Shown: positions 1 through 11,531, numbered from the stretch's first letter. The stretch: 64,000 nucleotides of DNA from Synaphobranchus kaupii (GCA_029718625.1 CM056395.1:24735273-24799272); one strand, 5' to 3'. The notes: generated by a model from the sequence alone, not told the origin. Made by a program: numbers and translations.

Positions 1-39
1 AAATTAGAGAGCTAGCAGGTTCACTCTCTGTTTGACCTG

Positions 40-64
40 CCCCCCCCCCCCCCCCCCCCCCCCC
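40..64. repeat. Poly(C) run, 25 nt
   Basis: There are 25 uninterrupted C, followed by C-rich sequence. The complementary strand could form G-quadruplex. The length may be inaccurate in an assembly. Confidence 0.95.
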
Positions 65-290
65 AACCCCCGCCCCACCGCTGGGAGTTATCAGTCAACC
101 ACACATTTGAACCCCCCTCGCAAATATTTTCCGAGGAGGAATTTCAGGAGTTAGCGTTAATCGCTGCTGAGGTCCTCCTCATCGGGACCTGCCCGTCTCA
201 GAGCTGAAAGGTTACACTGCCCGCGCAAATTTACAGCACCTAACTGGCCAAATGGAAAGGCAGCAGGTTCTTATCAGTTGGTTGGAGTGT

Positions 291-310
291 GGGGGGGGGG
301 GGGGGGGGGG
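291..310. repeat. Poly(G) run, 20 nt
   Basis: There are twenty uninterrupted G. They are followed within 30 bp by TGATGTCA and CTATAAAAAG, a CRE-like and TATA-like pair, but nothing else here marks a promoter. Confidence 0.95.
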
Positions 311-954
311 CAGTGATGTCATCTAGTGGGCCTATAAAAAGAAGTAAGAAATATGGCGTTGTTTAAGTGCTTTCAGAATTGAGAATTGGTGGGGCCGTTA
401 TATAATAGAGGAAGCAGATACTGCGGGCGCAGAGGGGAATTGGGCTTAAATTCCAGCAGTAATCTTTAAACACGGCGAGCATTTATTGGACAGTCTGCTG
501 GGTAAAGACCATTTTCAGGAGTGCTGGAGACTGCTTGGTCTAAGAGGTTTTCTGCATATTGCACTCCTCTTTCATATCTCGCCATTATCCTCGGCCGCGT
601 CTCAGCGTTGTATTCCCCCCGCACGCAAGCAGCGTTTTTATTGCATCGCTTTTCTGAAGGAAAAAAATAATAAAAATGCGAAATAGCATCGCTTTACTAT
701 TTAATTCCTTCATAATAGCATCGCCTGCTAATCAACGGGCTCCGTGGCACAGCGCACAGCGCACAGTCACATATAAATCATCTATATTCAGACGGAGTAG
801 CACTGAACAGTCAAAAAACAGGGAAAGAGGAAAACTGTTTTCTGCACTATCATTTGTTTATTGCAGCCTCTTGCATAAGCTTTTCATCTTTACTGAGTTG
901 AACACTGCTATGCGTGCCAGCATACAATAGCAGACAAAATATTGAGCCGTTAAA

Positions 955-1585
955 CTAAATCTGATTGGGGGAATCATATTGATTTCTGCAATTTGCCCAA
1001 CCATAGGGAAAAGAATATAATGGCTGTGATGCCACTGTACACATAAATAAATCTGAGAGAAACACCATTAACCATGAGCAATGTTGGTAAGAATCAACCG
1101 AATGATGTTGAAGGTGATTGGTGGAAAGATTCTGGCTGGTCCCAGTGGAAATTACCAGGAAGTAAGCAGAATATATCCGCCAATCACCATCGCTGTTGTT
1201 GTTTTGGTTGTCACCAACGTACTCCACGATTGGTGGCGCTCCCCTCCATTTTCTATGAGTAAGTTGAAATCATGGCCGTCCTATTCCAATTATATTAGCC
1301 ATGGCAGCCATCAGGAAAGAGAGCAAGGATTCCAATAATGAATACAAACACTCCACTTGTTTTTTTTTTCTTCTTTTTTTCTGTTGAATAATCCATGTGC
1401 TGCATTTGCCATGCATGCTTTAGTGGAGGGCAAATGTCACCATTTGTCCAATATGCAGTGAGAGGGACTGCCGGGAGTTCTTTGATGTGCGGGAGCACAT
1501 TTATCCTGTAGTCCCTATGTGGAGCACGGATGACATAATTCCGAGGAATAACAGCTTTTCTCTGGGTCCCAGAAGACATTTTCAA
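955..1585 (-). other. Possible decayed membrane-protein coding fragment, unidentified
   Basis: On the minus strand an ATG near 1579 opens a 96-codon frame starting MSSGTQRKAVIPRNYV and ending in a hydrophobic stretch (GVFVFIIGILALF) after an A-rich run. Stops then interrupt it. Further along, another frame continues with hydrophobic words such as MVIGGYILLTSW and ARIFPPITFNIIRLILTNI. This alternation of plausible membrane segments over three frames resembles a decayed gene or pseudogene. I do not recognise the family. The opposite strand also has open frames of similar size, so chance is a real alternative. Confidence 0.2.
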
Positions 1586-2254
1586 AGGCAGGGGGAACGA
1601 AAAAAAAAAAAGGTTTTCTCACAGGATATTCAAATCAGAAAAGAGTTGGGGGAAAAAAGACTAGTAGAACAGTTCCGCCTGTCCCTGCCTGCTACCTACG
1701 GACCGACATCATATCCCGTGGAGGATAATGCTGGCAAAAAAATAAGAGACAAAAAAAAGATTTATTTCTGGGGATTTTGTTCCGAGTTCTTTTGCATGCT
1801 TCCTGTGCTACATCAGTTCTACTTGAAAGTTTTCAAGGCTGAGCTCATATTTTATTATTATTATTTATGTATTTTTCTGGCATGATTCAATATGCAGTGT
1901 TGCAGGCTCAGAGCCTAAGAAGCAGCACTGAAAAAAAATATTTTGGTTTACATCCACCAAGGGATAAACAATCCATGTTGATACTTCACAAAGAGTTTCT
2001 GCTTTTATCTACAATTAACACATTTCAAATGTTAAACAGTGACTGGGAAAAAAGAGCTTTAATTGTAATCAGATCTTAAGAGGGTCACTTTTGTTGGTTC
2101 ATAGTTCCATTGATCCTGAACCAGAGCTCATCCTAGTGGTGCACCAAAATAATATTGCCACCAAACATTTCATTTTGTATTAGTTATATAACTCAAACTT
2201 CAAAACTTAATTTCCGCTGCCAACTGAAAAGGTACGGAACTATGTCCTACCACC

Positions 2255-2461
2255 TTGCCCATCTGTGAATCCCTGATATTACTTTTGCTTGGATATTATC
2301 TTCTGTTGGTCAGCCATTGTTGGTGTCCTGGAGACGGACTCCTTATCACTAATCTCTCTATTGGCATACCTCACGGCTCAGTTTTTGGTCCATTCCCAAT
2401 TCTCAGGGTTCCTCTCAGGTTTCTTATCAGCATGTGTCATACCTTCCAGGTTTCTTCTTGA
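2255..2461 (+). mobile_element. Possible LINE reverse-transcriptase fragment
   Basis: A short open frame contains LSIGIPHGSVFGPF. It resembles the GVPQGSVLGPLLF motif of L2/CR1-type reverse transcriptases, where the fingers/palm region precedes the catalytic YADD. The following bases (CTCTCAGGTTTCTT) look like LINE 3' UTR wording. Nothing else of the protein is legible, so this is at best a small eroded remnant. Confidence 0.3.
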
Positions 2462-3008
2462 TTACTGTTCATGCTGTTGTACTATATCCTATGACAACAT
2501 TATTCTATGCTCACTGGAATTATATAAGAAACAGAAATTTACTTTATTTATTTATTTAATGTATTGTCCTGCTAAATCTATTTTGCCTTCACAATGTAAA
2601 TGCTACTAATTTTATTTACTCCAAATTCCATGCTTTTGCTTAATACTGAGTTAACAGTTGTGCTGTTATTAACATCAATCAGTCATTTCATCTCGCTCCA
2701 GCGCGGGGATCTATTGGCAACGTAGGAAAATAATATGAAACATTCTGCTGCTCCTATTTACTGAGCTTACATGTTCTTTATAAATCGTAAAATCCGAAAG
2801 TAGGTCACAGATCTGGCATGATTTAAATGTGACAGAAACGCACACACCACATAAATCGCATGTGATGTGAGGAGAATTATGTTTCCTGCACCATAAAGAA
2901 GACGAGAATCATTAGTACAGAATATGGCTATTTGTTTACGATCCAACAGGGAGACTCAATCTGGGAGAATCATTCTGTTTATTAGTCATATATATATACA
3001 TACACAGA

Positions 3009-3740
3009 CGGGTGACAAATTAAAGGAAAAACCTCTACAGTGAGGGGGTCTGGTGGCTCTGTGGGGGGACTTTTCCTGGCATGGTTTGTGTGCACTTGTC
3101 CCCTTAGAGCAGGGGTGGGGAACCTCATCCGCAAAGGGCCGGTGCGGGTGCAGGTTTTTGTTTTAGCCCAGCACTTGATTTAAAAGCGTGATTAGTTAAT
3201 AAGTTGAATCAGGTGTGTTAGTGCTGGGCTAAAACAAAAACCTGCACCCACACCGGCTCTTTGCGGATGAGGTTCCCCACCCCTGCCTTAGAGGGAAGGG
3301 TCACTGCAAATCAATACAAAGTTATTCTGAGTGATCACCTTTATCCTATGATGAAACATTTATATCCTGATGGGAGTGGTCTCTTACAGGATGACAATGC
3401 CCCCATCCATCACTGAATGATTTGATGAGTATGAAAATTATGTGAATCATATTCTATGGCCTTCGCAGTCACCGGATGTGAACCCAATTGAACACCTATG
3501 AGAGATTTTGGACCAACGTGTTTGACGGAGCTCTCCACCACCATCATCAAAACACCAAATGAGGGAATATCTTTTGGAAGAATGGTGTTCCATTCCTCCA
3601 ATAGAGTTCCAGAGACTAGAATCTATACTAGACTAGAGGCAGAATCTACACCAAGGCATTGAGGCTGTAATGGCAGCTCGTGGTGGCCCAACACCTTACT
3701 AAGACACTTTATGTTGGTTTTTCCTTTAATTTGTCACCTG
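3009..3740 (+). mobile_element. Tc1/mariner-type element, internally deleted, with nested MITE
   Basis: Inverted termini GGTGACAAATTAAAGGAAAA (left, from 3011) and its reverse complement (right, ending 3738) bound about 730 bp. Inside, 3346-3700 preserves pieces of a Tc1-like DDE transposase on the plus strand: LLQDDNAPIHH (second catalytic Asp region) and [13 protein letters not shown] (third acidic region). They are interrupted by stops. The N-terminal DNA-binding half is missing. A hAT-type MITE was inserted later at 3110-3285. The element is inactive. Confidence 0.85.
3110..3285. mobile_element. hAT-type foldback MITE with 8-bp target duplication
   Basis: A 176-bp near-perfect palindrome has ends CAGGGGTGGGGAACC. 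Both sides carry the identical 8-bp duplication CCTTAGAG (3102-3109 and 3286-3293), as expected for hAT transposition. It contains no coding capacity. It sits inside an older Tc1-type element. Confidence 0.9.
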
Positions 3741-3744
3741 GCTG

Positions 3745-3746
3745 CA

Positions 3747-3779
<33 letters not shown>
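3745..3779. repeat. (CA)n microsatellite
   Basis: This is a short, nearly pure CA run adjoining the right end of the Tc1-type element. Confidence 0.95.
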
Positions 3780-3780
3780 T

Positions 3781-3823
3781 TTGAAACACAGAGCTCTTGA
3801 AACACAGAGCTCTTGAAACACTG
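3781..3823. repeat. 16-bp tandem repeat, about 2.7 copies
   Basis: The unit TTGAAACACAGAGCTC occurs twice perfectly and once in part, directly after the CA run. Confidence 0.9.
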
Positions 3824-3960
3824 TTTTAAGAACTCTTTTTTTTTCCCCAAGAAACAAACGGTGTCATAAATCAGTCAGACAATTGAAGGCTCTTAACTTG
3901 ATAAGGTGGATGAGAGTAACTGATGAATGAGAGGAAGTTCTATAAGGACGTGTGTGGGTT

Positions 3961-3980
3961 GGGGGGGGGGGGGGGGGGGG
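3961..3980. repeat. Poly(G) run, 20 nt
   Basis: Twenty uninterrupted G are preceded by GTGTGTGGGTT. Confidence 0.95.
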
Positions 3981-4336
3981 TTTCATTCCCAGTGACCCAT
4001 ATCTCTTCTTGGGATTAACACTAGCACCAGGACGTGATATCAGCATTACTTCAGGTAGCATGTGAAGAAGCCTTTTCAGTTGTTCGGTGATCTATGGCTT
4101 TGATATCAACAGCAATTACTGGCTATGAAGGCCCCGGAGCCCTGTGAGAGGGCAATACACAAAAGCCAAATGCAATGCTAGCGGAAAAAAAATGGCAACC
4201 GCTGTTCGATTTTTATCACAGTACAGAAAAGGCCCTCCTGAACAGCACTGTGCCGCCCCAACCCAAGATCGCCGTCCGGGCTGGTTACATTTACTGATTT
4301 ACACAATGGGATTATCAAAAAAATATATATTATAAT

Positions 4337-4545
4337 CAATTTTACATTTTAGACATTTCACAGAAGCTCTCATCCAGACCAACTTACATACCATAAATAC
4401 AAAGGTTTACAAGGCTACACATTTTACCAAAACATTTGCGGGTTAAGTATCTTGCTAGAGGGCACACCAGCACTGTACCATCAGGGATCAAACAACCTGA
4501 GGTGTGAATACAGAACCACAACCAGTATGCTACACTGCCCCCCTA
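4337..4545 (-). mobile_element. tRNA-derived SINE, minus orientation, eroded
   Basis: The order of words matches the better-preserved copy at 42353-42597 in reverse complement: CATTT..CAGAAGCTCTCATCCAGA, then TTAAGTATCTTGCTAGAGGGC, then GGGATCAAAC and a tRNA-like end ATGCTACACTGCC. It is diverged, with no coding capacity. Confidence 0.75.
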
Positions 4546-5836
4546 AGATTGTGTTTTCTAATTAATAGAAATAAAATGTTACATTCACTGAAAAAGACAC
4601 AACGATATCAGAAATTCAGAAGTCAGCATCATCCCATCATTATTGTTTTCAGTCCGTTCTTTGAAATGCACGATTTTTATGCTCTAATAGACGTTCCCTG
4701 CAGTGATACAAAAAAAAAAAAAACCTGTTCATATATCCTGTTCTTTTTTTACATATCAACTCCCTCGGTGTGTTGATAACATTTGTTGCAAACTGTTTTT
4801 TTTCTTCTTTACTTTCATTTACAAGCCAACGTTGTGGTAACAGCTGGAAGCACCAGGGAGCGCGGGGGCGGGGGGGCGGGGGCCAAACAGACGTTCGCAC
4901 GCATGCGGTAAGCTGTGTTGAACGTCAACCACCTCAGAATCGCAGCTCCAACAGGAGCCTGCTGCGCGCAGTACGGGTCTAATTCTTTATCTCAGACCTG
5001 GGCACTGCGTTCCCTGGAGAAAACAAACTCTCACAATCGCCAGCTCTAACGGGATTTTGTTGGCTCGTTTGGGTTCCTGGGGTCTGGTGGCGTTGGGTTC
5101 TTGGCACAGAAGTGCAGACTGTGTCCATTGCGTCTGCCGTTCAGACAATCGGATTCCTCGCCTCTGTTCTCACAAGCTTATCTTTGTAAGACTATATTCG
5201 CAGAGCGAAGGAAGTTCGATCATTTAAAGACATCATTCATGCTCCTTGTGGAGTATATGGCACACTTAGTTATGAGACTGGAATATCAATGAACTGGCAG
5301 CACACACAATAGAAAGGAAAGCTTTTTTAAGACGGATATGCAAATGCGGGCACAGTGCTTAAACTTGCAGAACAGCTCTGAAACTTGTTCTTTTTGAGAC
5401 TACTCATAATATATTATCCATATATTTGTCATTTTTTAAATGAGCATTGATTTCTATCAAAGTAAATTAATGGTAGGCGTTAATTTATGGCTGCAATTGT
5501 ACGAGAGGAATGTTTGTCAGACACTATTCTGTACAAGTGGTATTCTTGGCTTGGACATACCATATTAAAATCACGCTGGTGTTAATCATTTGTATTCTAC
5601 CATATGTATTTGTATTTTACCATATTTATGTTTATTTTATTCATAAATAATAAAACATAAACAAACAGCAGGGTATTGAATGTATATTACAATCTAATTG
5701 CCGATTGGCATACTTTTTACATTCCAGTTTTTTTAACGTGAACTATTTATTTTGTATTGCTGTTTGTATCGCCGCATATTTCACTCTGTGCGTTTAACTG
5801 TCAACCACTGAACTCAGGCCTCTCAATGGCAGACGT

Positions 5837-6003
5837 CACATGATGGTGAGGCAGGACTCACCTTTGGGACCTGATCTTATAGGCGTCGGGCAGGTAGCAC
5901 CGGGACACCTATAAGATGGTCACATGATGGTGAGGCAGGACTCACCTTTGGTCATGATCTTATAGGCGTCGGGCAGGTAGCACCGGGACACCTATAAGAT
6001 GGT
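5837..6003 (-). repeat. Two tandem partial copies of the adgrl3 lectin exon 3' end, each with a splice donor
   Basis: Two units of about 84 bp (5837-5920 and 5921-6003) follow the real exon in transcription order. A third unit begins at 6004 and merges into the genuine exon end. On the minus strand each extra unit carries the codons for CYLPDAYKI and a copy of the AAAG|GTGAGT donor with about 20 bp of intron. The spacer between units (CGGGACACCTATAAGATGGT on the plus strand) is not in the real exon. The copy at 5921-6003 has lost one base and changed others near its end. The copy at 5837-5920 changes the Met codon of KIMSQ to Arg. Each unit also has a TCTTATAG just before the copied coding bases, which could serve as a weak acceptor. 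The units are nearly identical, so the duplication is either recent or homogenised. Whether they are ever spliced is unknown. Confidence 0.92.
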
Positions 6004-6028
6004 CAAATGATGGTGAGGCAGGACTCAC

Positions 6029-6242
6029 CTTTGGGACATGATCTTATAGGCGTCGGGCAGGTAGCAGCGGGTGTTGTCCATCTGCGCGGGGTCGGCGTCG
6101 CAGATCTTGTCGTCCGTCCTGCCGTAGTTGGCGCTCTCGATCATGATGACGTCGGTGCCCGGGCAGCGCAGCTCGATGGGGTAGCTCTCGCAGGACAGCT
6201 CCCTGCGAACCACCGCCATGGGGATGGGGGCGCGGCTGAATG
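6029..6242 (-). CDS. adgrl3: adgrl3 (latrophilin-3) coding exon: N-terminal half of SUEL/RBL lectin domain
   Basis: This internal exon of a latrophilin-type adhesion GPCR encodes about 71 residues. It begins with the end of the leader junction (A-F-S-R-A-P-I-P-M) and continues into the galactose-binding (SUEL/RBL) lectin domain. Landmarks are [37 protein letters not shown] and [13 protein letters not shown], with four cysteines. The words [16 protein letters not shown] and DPAQM match my recollection of latrophilin-3 better than ADGRL1 or ADGRL2, which have LPFGL at that place. On the minus strand the exon follows a CTCTCAG acceptor (after a C-rich tract) in phase 1 and ends CAAAG|GTGAGT in phase 2. 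In the family this domain is extracellular and, with the olfactomedin domain, binds teneurins and FLRTs at synapses. The exon is GC-rich, unlike the surrounding intron. Two partial copies of its 3' end lie just downstream. It is intact, with no stop or frameshift. The family is near certain; the paralogue call is from memory. Confidence 0.95.
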
Positions 6243-6400
6243 CTGAGAGTGGGGGGGGGGGCGGGGATAGAGGCAAGGTTGCCAGGTGTTAGCCGACTCA
6301 TCAAATGGTTTACAATAAAAAAAAAAATTATTATTTAAAACTAGTTGCTGAGGTAACTATAGTCAAATACTATTACTAATAATAATACTACTCTCTCAAC

Positions 6401-6876
6401 TAACACACAAATAACTGCGTGCTATATCAAGGACAGGCAGCCCTAGACCCCGAGTGTTAGAGATGTTTCTGTCCTTTTTTTCCCCCTGTCTGAATCCTCA
6501 AGTGCATAATTGGACTGATTATGAAGCTCAGTGAAAGGGGACAATTTATTATTAAGGAAACTTTTCTGCAGAACAGTACTGCACAAAGATCATTTTACTA
6601 CCATCTCTGGTTACTGGCCTACTGCTGACAGTAGTATCCTTTTGTGAGCAGGTATTTGTGTCATAAGCTACAGGCAGAATTTGTGCTGTCCCTAATGACT
6701 AAAATCCCTGTTTTGAAGGTACAAAATATTATTAATATTATTAATAAACTAATAAAGCCACGATATTTTACAGCATAATGTACATTTGAATAAAATGTGG
6801 ATTCATGAACAAACAATCTCATCTTCATCTCAAACCTCAGCCATCCCATCGATTTCAAATACAGTTATATAAAAAT
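6401..6876 (+). repeat. Intronic segmental duplication, copy A
   Basis: It matches 12916-13428 in direct orientation over its whole length. Shared words include CTGTCTGAATCCTCAAGTGC, GAAGCTCAGTGAAAGGGGAC and CTGGTTACTGGCCTACTGCT. I estimate roughly 85-90% identity by eye, with small indels. I find no terminal repeats, so it may be a local duplication rather than a transposon. It has no coding potential. Confidence 0.9.
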
Positions 6877-6982
6877 GACTTTATATATAAACACACACAT
6901 CCACCATTGGGAAAATCGCCCAATACGGCAACACTTCAAATAGGAGCGTGCCCTTTGCTGTTTTGACGTTTCCTTTCGCAAT

Positions 6983-7118
6983 CAGGGAGATTTTCCTTGC
7001 CACTGTTGCCATTGGCTTGCTCTTGTGGGGTTTTTTTTAGGCCAGGGTGTTCTGTGAAGCGTATTGCGACAATTGTTTGTGAAATGTGCTATATAAATAA
7101 ATTTTGATTCGATTTGAT
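6983..7118 (+). mobile_element. L2-type LINE 3' end
   Basis: It reads GGGAGATTTTCCTTGCCACT, then TGGCTTGCTCTTGTGGG, then GTGCTATATAAATAAATTTTG, ending in a short TTGATTCGATTTGA tail. This is the same 3' UTR as at 42868-43101. It is truncated at its 5' side. Confidence 0.8.
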
Positions 7119-8132
7119 CCCCCTCCTGTGTAGTAAGTGCTCTTTGGGCAGGTGCTTCCTGCGGTCCTTTTTCCCACCGCCCCTTTTAAGCCACTAACGG
7201 TCCCGTTCCAGAAGCGGGTGCGAACCGCTAAATTGGTCCGATCACAAATTGGCCCACTCAGGAGGTGGAGAGGCCTGCTGGGGATGAAAGGGTGGTCCAG
7301 GACTAAGTGTTTGACCGTTCTGACGGGGTCCACAAGAGGATTGTTATCTGGAGTGCCGCACCCGATATTCCCGATATTCCCGTTATTCCCTTTCAGGCCT
7401 GTTCACTTCTCTGCACACGCTTTTATTAGGGGGTCTGGTTTTCCCATAATACCTTCCAACACAGCCTTTTCTTTTTGACGATAAGCAGATTACATACTAC
7501 AACACTGAAAAAACAAAGTGAGTTATAAAACATGTAAATATTATTTCACATCAGTAAACTAATCAGCTAAAAAGAAAAGGCTAAATGACTGATCTCAGAG
7601 AAATTAGTTTGCACATAAACAGCAATTTGTTACTTGAACAAATAGCATAATCGGTTTCTGTACAAAGAAAATAAGTACAAACACACTGCAGCTGCATTGA
7701 CTCGATGGTTTTAACTGAAATACACAATCAACCAAAACTATTTTAAAGCACAGTCAGGCCTCTTATGACAGGGAGGGGACTAGCAGTCCGGATTCTGCCA
7801 TCCTAGGTATTTTACATGCGCGGCCTGTGGCTTGTACTCATGCGTTAAATTAAATAATACATAGCGTAAAAGATGGTAGATGCCGCGATGCAAATATATC
7901 TGCGGATTTCTAGGTGTGAACGAGAGCCTCGGTGGCTCGGTGTGCCCGGATCACATTCCGTGAAATGTAACCATGGCAACGCCGCCCCTCGCCGTTGGTG
8001 ATGTCACCCTACAGGGCGCCAACGCCGCTACGCCGAGCGTGGTGATGGAACTTAACTTTGCTCGGGGCGGGAGGCCCAGAGACGGGCGCATTAAACTCCA
8101 CGAGATTAACTGCGGTCTCATTGCAATGGAGG
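7119..8132. other. Unannotated intron sequence
   Basis: I recognise no gene or repeat here. Short open frames lack any family resemblance. There is a GC-rich patch near 7930-8110 with several CpG. Confidence 0.5.
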
Positions 8133-8140
8133 CTCCCTCT

Positions 8141-8355
8141 CAAGGTTGCCAGATGCCTGAATTAATTCCCCCTAAATAATAATTTTTTATTAATAATTCT
8201 TTTTTTAATCCTGAAAACCCCCCCATCTTCAACTGACTCCCATGCAATTTTCACAGAATTTCTCCCCCATACCTCCTCTTAAAAAATCCCCCATCTGTCA
8301 TTAACTCCCATACATTTTTACGGGGAAATTCAAGGTAAATCCCTCAGTCTGGCAA
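8141..8355. mobile_element. hAT-like MITE, AT- and C-rich interior
   Basis: Inverted ends CAAGGTTGCCAGA and TCTGGCAA are flanked by the identical 8-bp duplication CTCCCTCT (8133-8140 and 8356-8363). The right end appears about 5 bp shorter than the left. There is no coding capacity. Confidence 0.75.
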
Positions 8356-8363
8356 CTCCCTCT

Positions 8364-9589
8364 TCTACTGCACATATGCACACACAGAGACCGCCGTCCG
8401 CAAACGGTGCACCACTCCGTCAACAACCACATCCTTCATTGAAGATAAAACTGGCATGCGGTGACATTTAAGTTATCACTAATGCAAATAGGAGGTGGGG
8501 GAAAAGAGCTGAGGACTACCGGACACACGATATGTCTGTTGTTAATCGCCCTACACATAAAGCTGCTTCTCCTTAACGGGGTCTGGTGACAGCAGGTGCG
8601 TAAACATTACCGTACAGTAGACGTGTTTTTGGAAAAGGTGTCGTTTGGATTGTTAAACGGGAAACAACCTCCATTTTGGGTCCTGCAGTTGGAAAGCGCG
8701 GTGGGAGCAGTGGAGCCCAGGGGGGGCGTATTAAACGCACTTGAGTGTGAGATCATCCGCCAACATGCACGAGGATACGCACGCCCTCTGGTAGGTTTAA
8801 AATAACGACGCACGGTGGCATTTCCCTCGCCCGTATTAACGCACCAGCGGTGGCTTCCAGTCTGACACACAGATCAGTCAAGGAGAGGTATTTCTTCTCC
8901 GTGACTGGCCTATATATAGGGAAAATGCATTGCAGTAATTCCACGTTTTACATCGCTATAAAACATCCATCTACAACATAAAACATCTATATATAAATAT
9001 ATATGCAAATACAATGCCGTGACAACATGCAGGGGTGCTGGCAGGGATTTTGGGCCCCATGAAAAGATCTCACATTGGGCCCCACCACCCCATCCCTGCA
9101 CAATTACTGCACAATGTTTTGAGGGCCCCAGCTGCAGTCAGTCGGGGCCCTCGGAATCATCCTAACAGGCCGCCCCACCCCCCTACGGCGCTGATGACTA
9201 CATTTAAAATTTCATCGGTCCCCATCTGGCGGGAAAGCATTGCTTTTGAGGTGGAAATGCCACGGCAGGACAGCACGCTCATTCATTTGTTAAACATTAA
9301 TTAGGAAGGGTGTATAAAGTTCGGAATGGTCCCATCTTCCCATTACGCTGGCAAATTTTCCTGTTAATTAACTCTCTCTCTGGCTAATAGGAAAATGAAA
9401 CTGCCAAGGTATATTATAGACGATCAGCTTCGTATAACGGCCAATAAATCCGGGAATCACTTCTTCTGAGCTCCAAAGATAGACAACGAGTCTTCCCAGC
9501 TGTGCAGAAACCACAGACGTCTTTGCCATGGTCAGCCAATGAGAGAGTCCATGAACGCCCAGACAATCTCCAGTCTCTCCCAAGCAGGG
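8364..9589. other. Unannotated intron sequence
   Basis: I see no gene here. A stretch at about 9030-9180 (GGGATTTTGGGCCCCATGAA, GGGCCCCACCACCCC, GAGGGCCCC) looks repetitive and may be a transposon fragment, but I cannot name it. Confidence 0.4.
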
Positions 9590-9754
9590 GGGGGTATTTC
9601 ACAGAGCAGGGTTACTGAGTTAGCTGGATAACGGCACTGAGTAAAACCCGGAACCCTGCCAAATCTGGAACATGGACTGAAAAAAGAGAGCTGTAGCACA
9701 TTTTACCCACTGCAGTCATTCAGCTAACTCAGTAATCCTGAGTGACCTACCCCC
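9590..9754. mobile_element. Foldback MITE
   Basis: The left arm GGGGGTATTTCACAGAGCAG is followed by GGTTACTGAGTTAGCTG. It pairs with the right arm CAGCTAACTCAGTAATCC...GTGACCTACCCCC. A relative lies at 41970-42090 with its central part in the opposite orientation. Confidence 0.8.
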
Positions 9755-11531
9755 AGGATGCAAGAACAGGGAAATATAAATGCAGGAATGGTTGAAGGTT
9801 CATATAGAGAGGGCTGACGAACGCACATAAAGAAGTAGGCATACCATAACTTGTACAAATTGCATCCCAATGTAATAGCCAACATTGGATCCATTTTTCT
9901 TTTTGTTATGACATCTGGGAGAAGAGAACTCCCCTGCCAGAAAACAAAATGTAATCCGTACACAATACATACCGGGAAACTAGATTAACTAAATTTGGCA
10001 TATAATTAAAAATAAGAAAGAACAAAAATGTTTATCCTAGAAGGAATAAACACAGCAAGAATATGTACACAGCACACTGCAGGATGTGACCAAATAAGAC
10101 AAAACACATCTGGTCTCAGCGCAAAGCCGTCTGAACTAGCATGAACAATGAATTTAAACAAACGGCTGGGTCATTTTTACTCTGACAAACAACACTTCTC
10201 TGTAAATTTCAGAAAAAAGCACCGAGCTCACGAACGACAAAAAATGAAATTTCTGCCAAATGTTAAAAGCCAAGCCTACTGCCAATCAACATAACAGAAG
10301 CAGTCTTCCTTCCCAGCAGGGCAGCATCTACAGTGTCTCCAAACCAACGTGTTCATCAGATATAATTAATCGATTTCCATCAAAAGAGAAATCTACATCA
10401 ACCGCAGCAGGGGGTAGAGAGTGTGCATCCTAAGTGGAAATCACGGTAACTGCACTTAAACCATGTCCCTTATGTTTTGTTTGCCAGGGCCCAGAGGAGA
10501 CCGGAGAATGTCTGGAATTTATTATTATTTATTAATTTATTTTAATAAAGGCAGATGGGGAGAAAGAATCCCCATGTTGTTGGGTGAAACTGCCTTCTTC
10601 CAGCTCGATGTCTTTTGGCTTCCCGTTCCATATCGACCATTCGATCTACTCTTCAGAGCTCAAAATACTTACACTCAGATTTCACTGTGACCATGGAGCC
10701 GTGAGCGTGAGATCTGGCAAAGGCTTTGCTGCTTGGCCTTGGAGAATCACACTTTTCTAGGCCAACCAACAGCTCTGGCAAACAAACTGTCTAATAAACA
10801 ATGTCTAGTCTAATAAGAAAAGCCAGCTTGACATATTTTGATTAGATACACATTATCAAATACTGTATATATTAAAAAATAATAATAATTGAAACACTGA
10901 AAAGTCCATTCAGGTAGGGAGAAAGTCACTGTTTTGATCCATGTCTACTGCCTAACACACATCTTAGCATCCTGGCATCAAACCAACTTATTTGTTTAGG
11001 AGGGAATAAATGTAAAAGACGTGCTTCGCTGTCTGTTTAGCCACAAGCCATGTCCTTGGCAAATATTCAAGTACGCCTAAATATGTAGAAGACTGAAAAA
11101 ATACCCATGGAGGAACCTGGAATTCATCGTCAAACTTTTCAAAAGTTTTCTCCCAAATTATTTGTCTGACCGATTCCTCAGGTTAACGAGAATGCTTGGC
11201 AGTTTCAACAAGAATGCCAATATTAATTTTGTGTCTTACTGATTCAACAACTACCTCCCTAACTGAAATATGTGCTTATGCATTCGCTTCCTCATTATTT
11301 TACATCGAGGCTGTAATCAACTGCGTGCGAGCAATGAGCTTTTAAACTGGGTCTAAATGGAAATATCAGATTTTACTGGCCATGTTAATTTGGCGTGAAA
11401 AAACAAAATTCAGAGTACCACAATTACATAAATCAGTGATGCCCCCCCGCCCCCCAAACACACACTCATCATCTCACTCTCTCAAACTCATACACACAAA
11501 CACACCAGGCGCACATACACGTGTCTCCACA

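Larger units (their letters stand above)
1..5836 (-). other. Start of the adgrl3 intron downstream of the lectin exon
   Basis: This is non-coding DNA 3' of the lectin exon in transcription order. The exon for the second half of the lectin domain, which in the family starts near CNNRTQC, is not present here and must be beyond position 1. Repeats are listed separately. Outside them (about 65-950, 1590-2250, 2610-3000, 4550-5830) I see only unique AT-rich sequence. Confidence 0.6.

Noticed and set aside
312..345. CRE-like TGATGTCA with TATA-like CTATAAAAAG
   Set aside because: It lies in a downstream intron with no exon, CpG enrichment or second element to support a promoter.
6044..6304. Overlapping minus-strand frame in the lectin exon and the plus-strand frame 6007-6246
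   Set aside because: They are shadows of the GC-rich adgrl3 exon in other frames.
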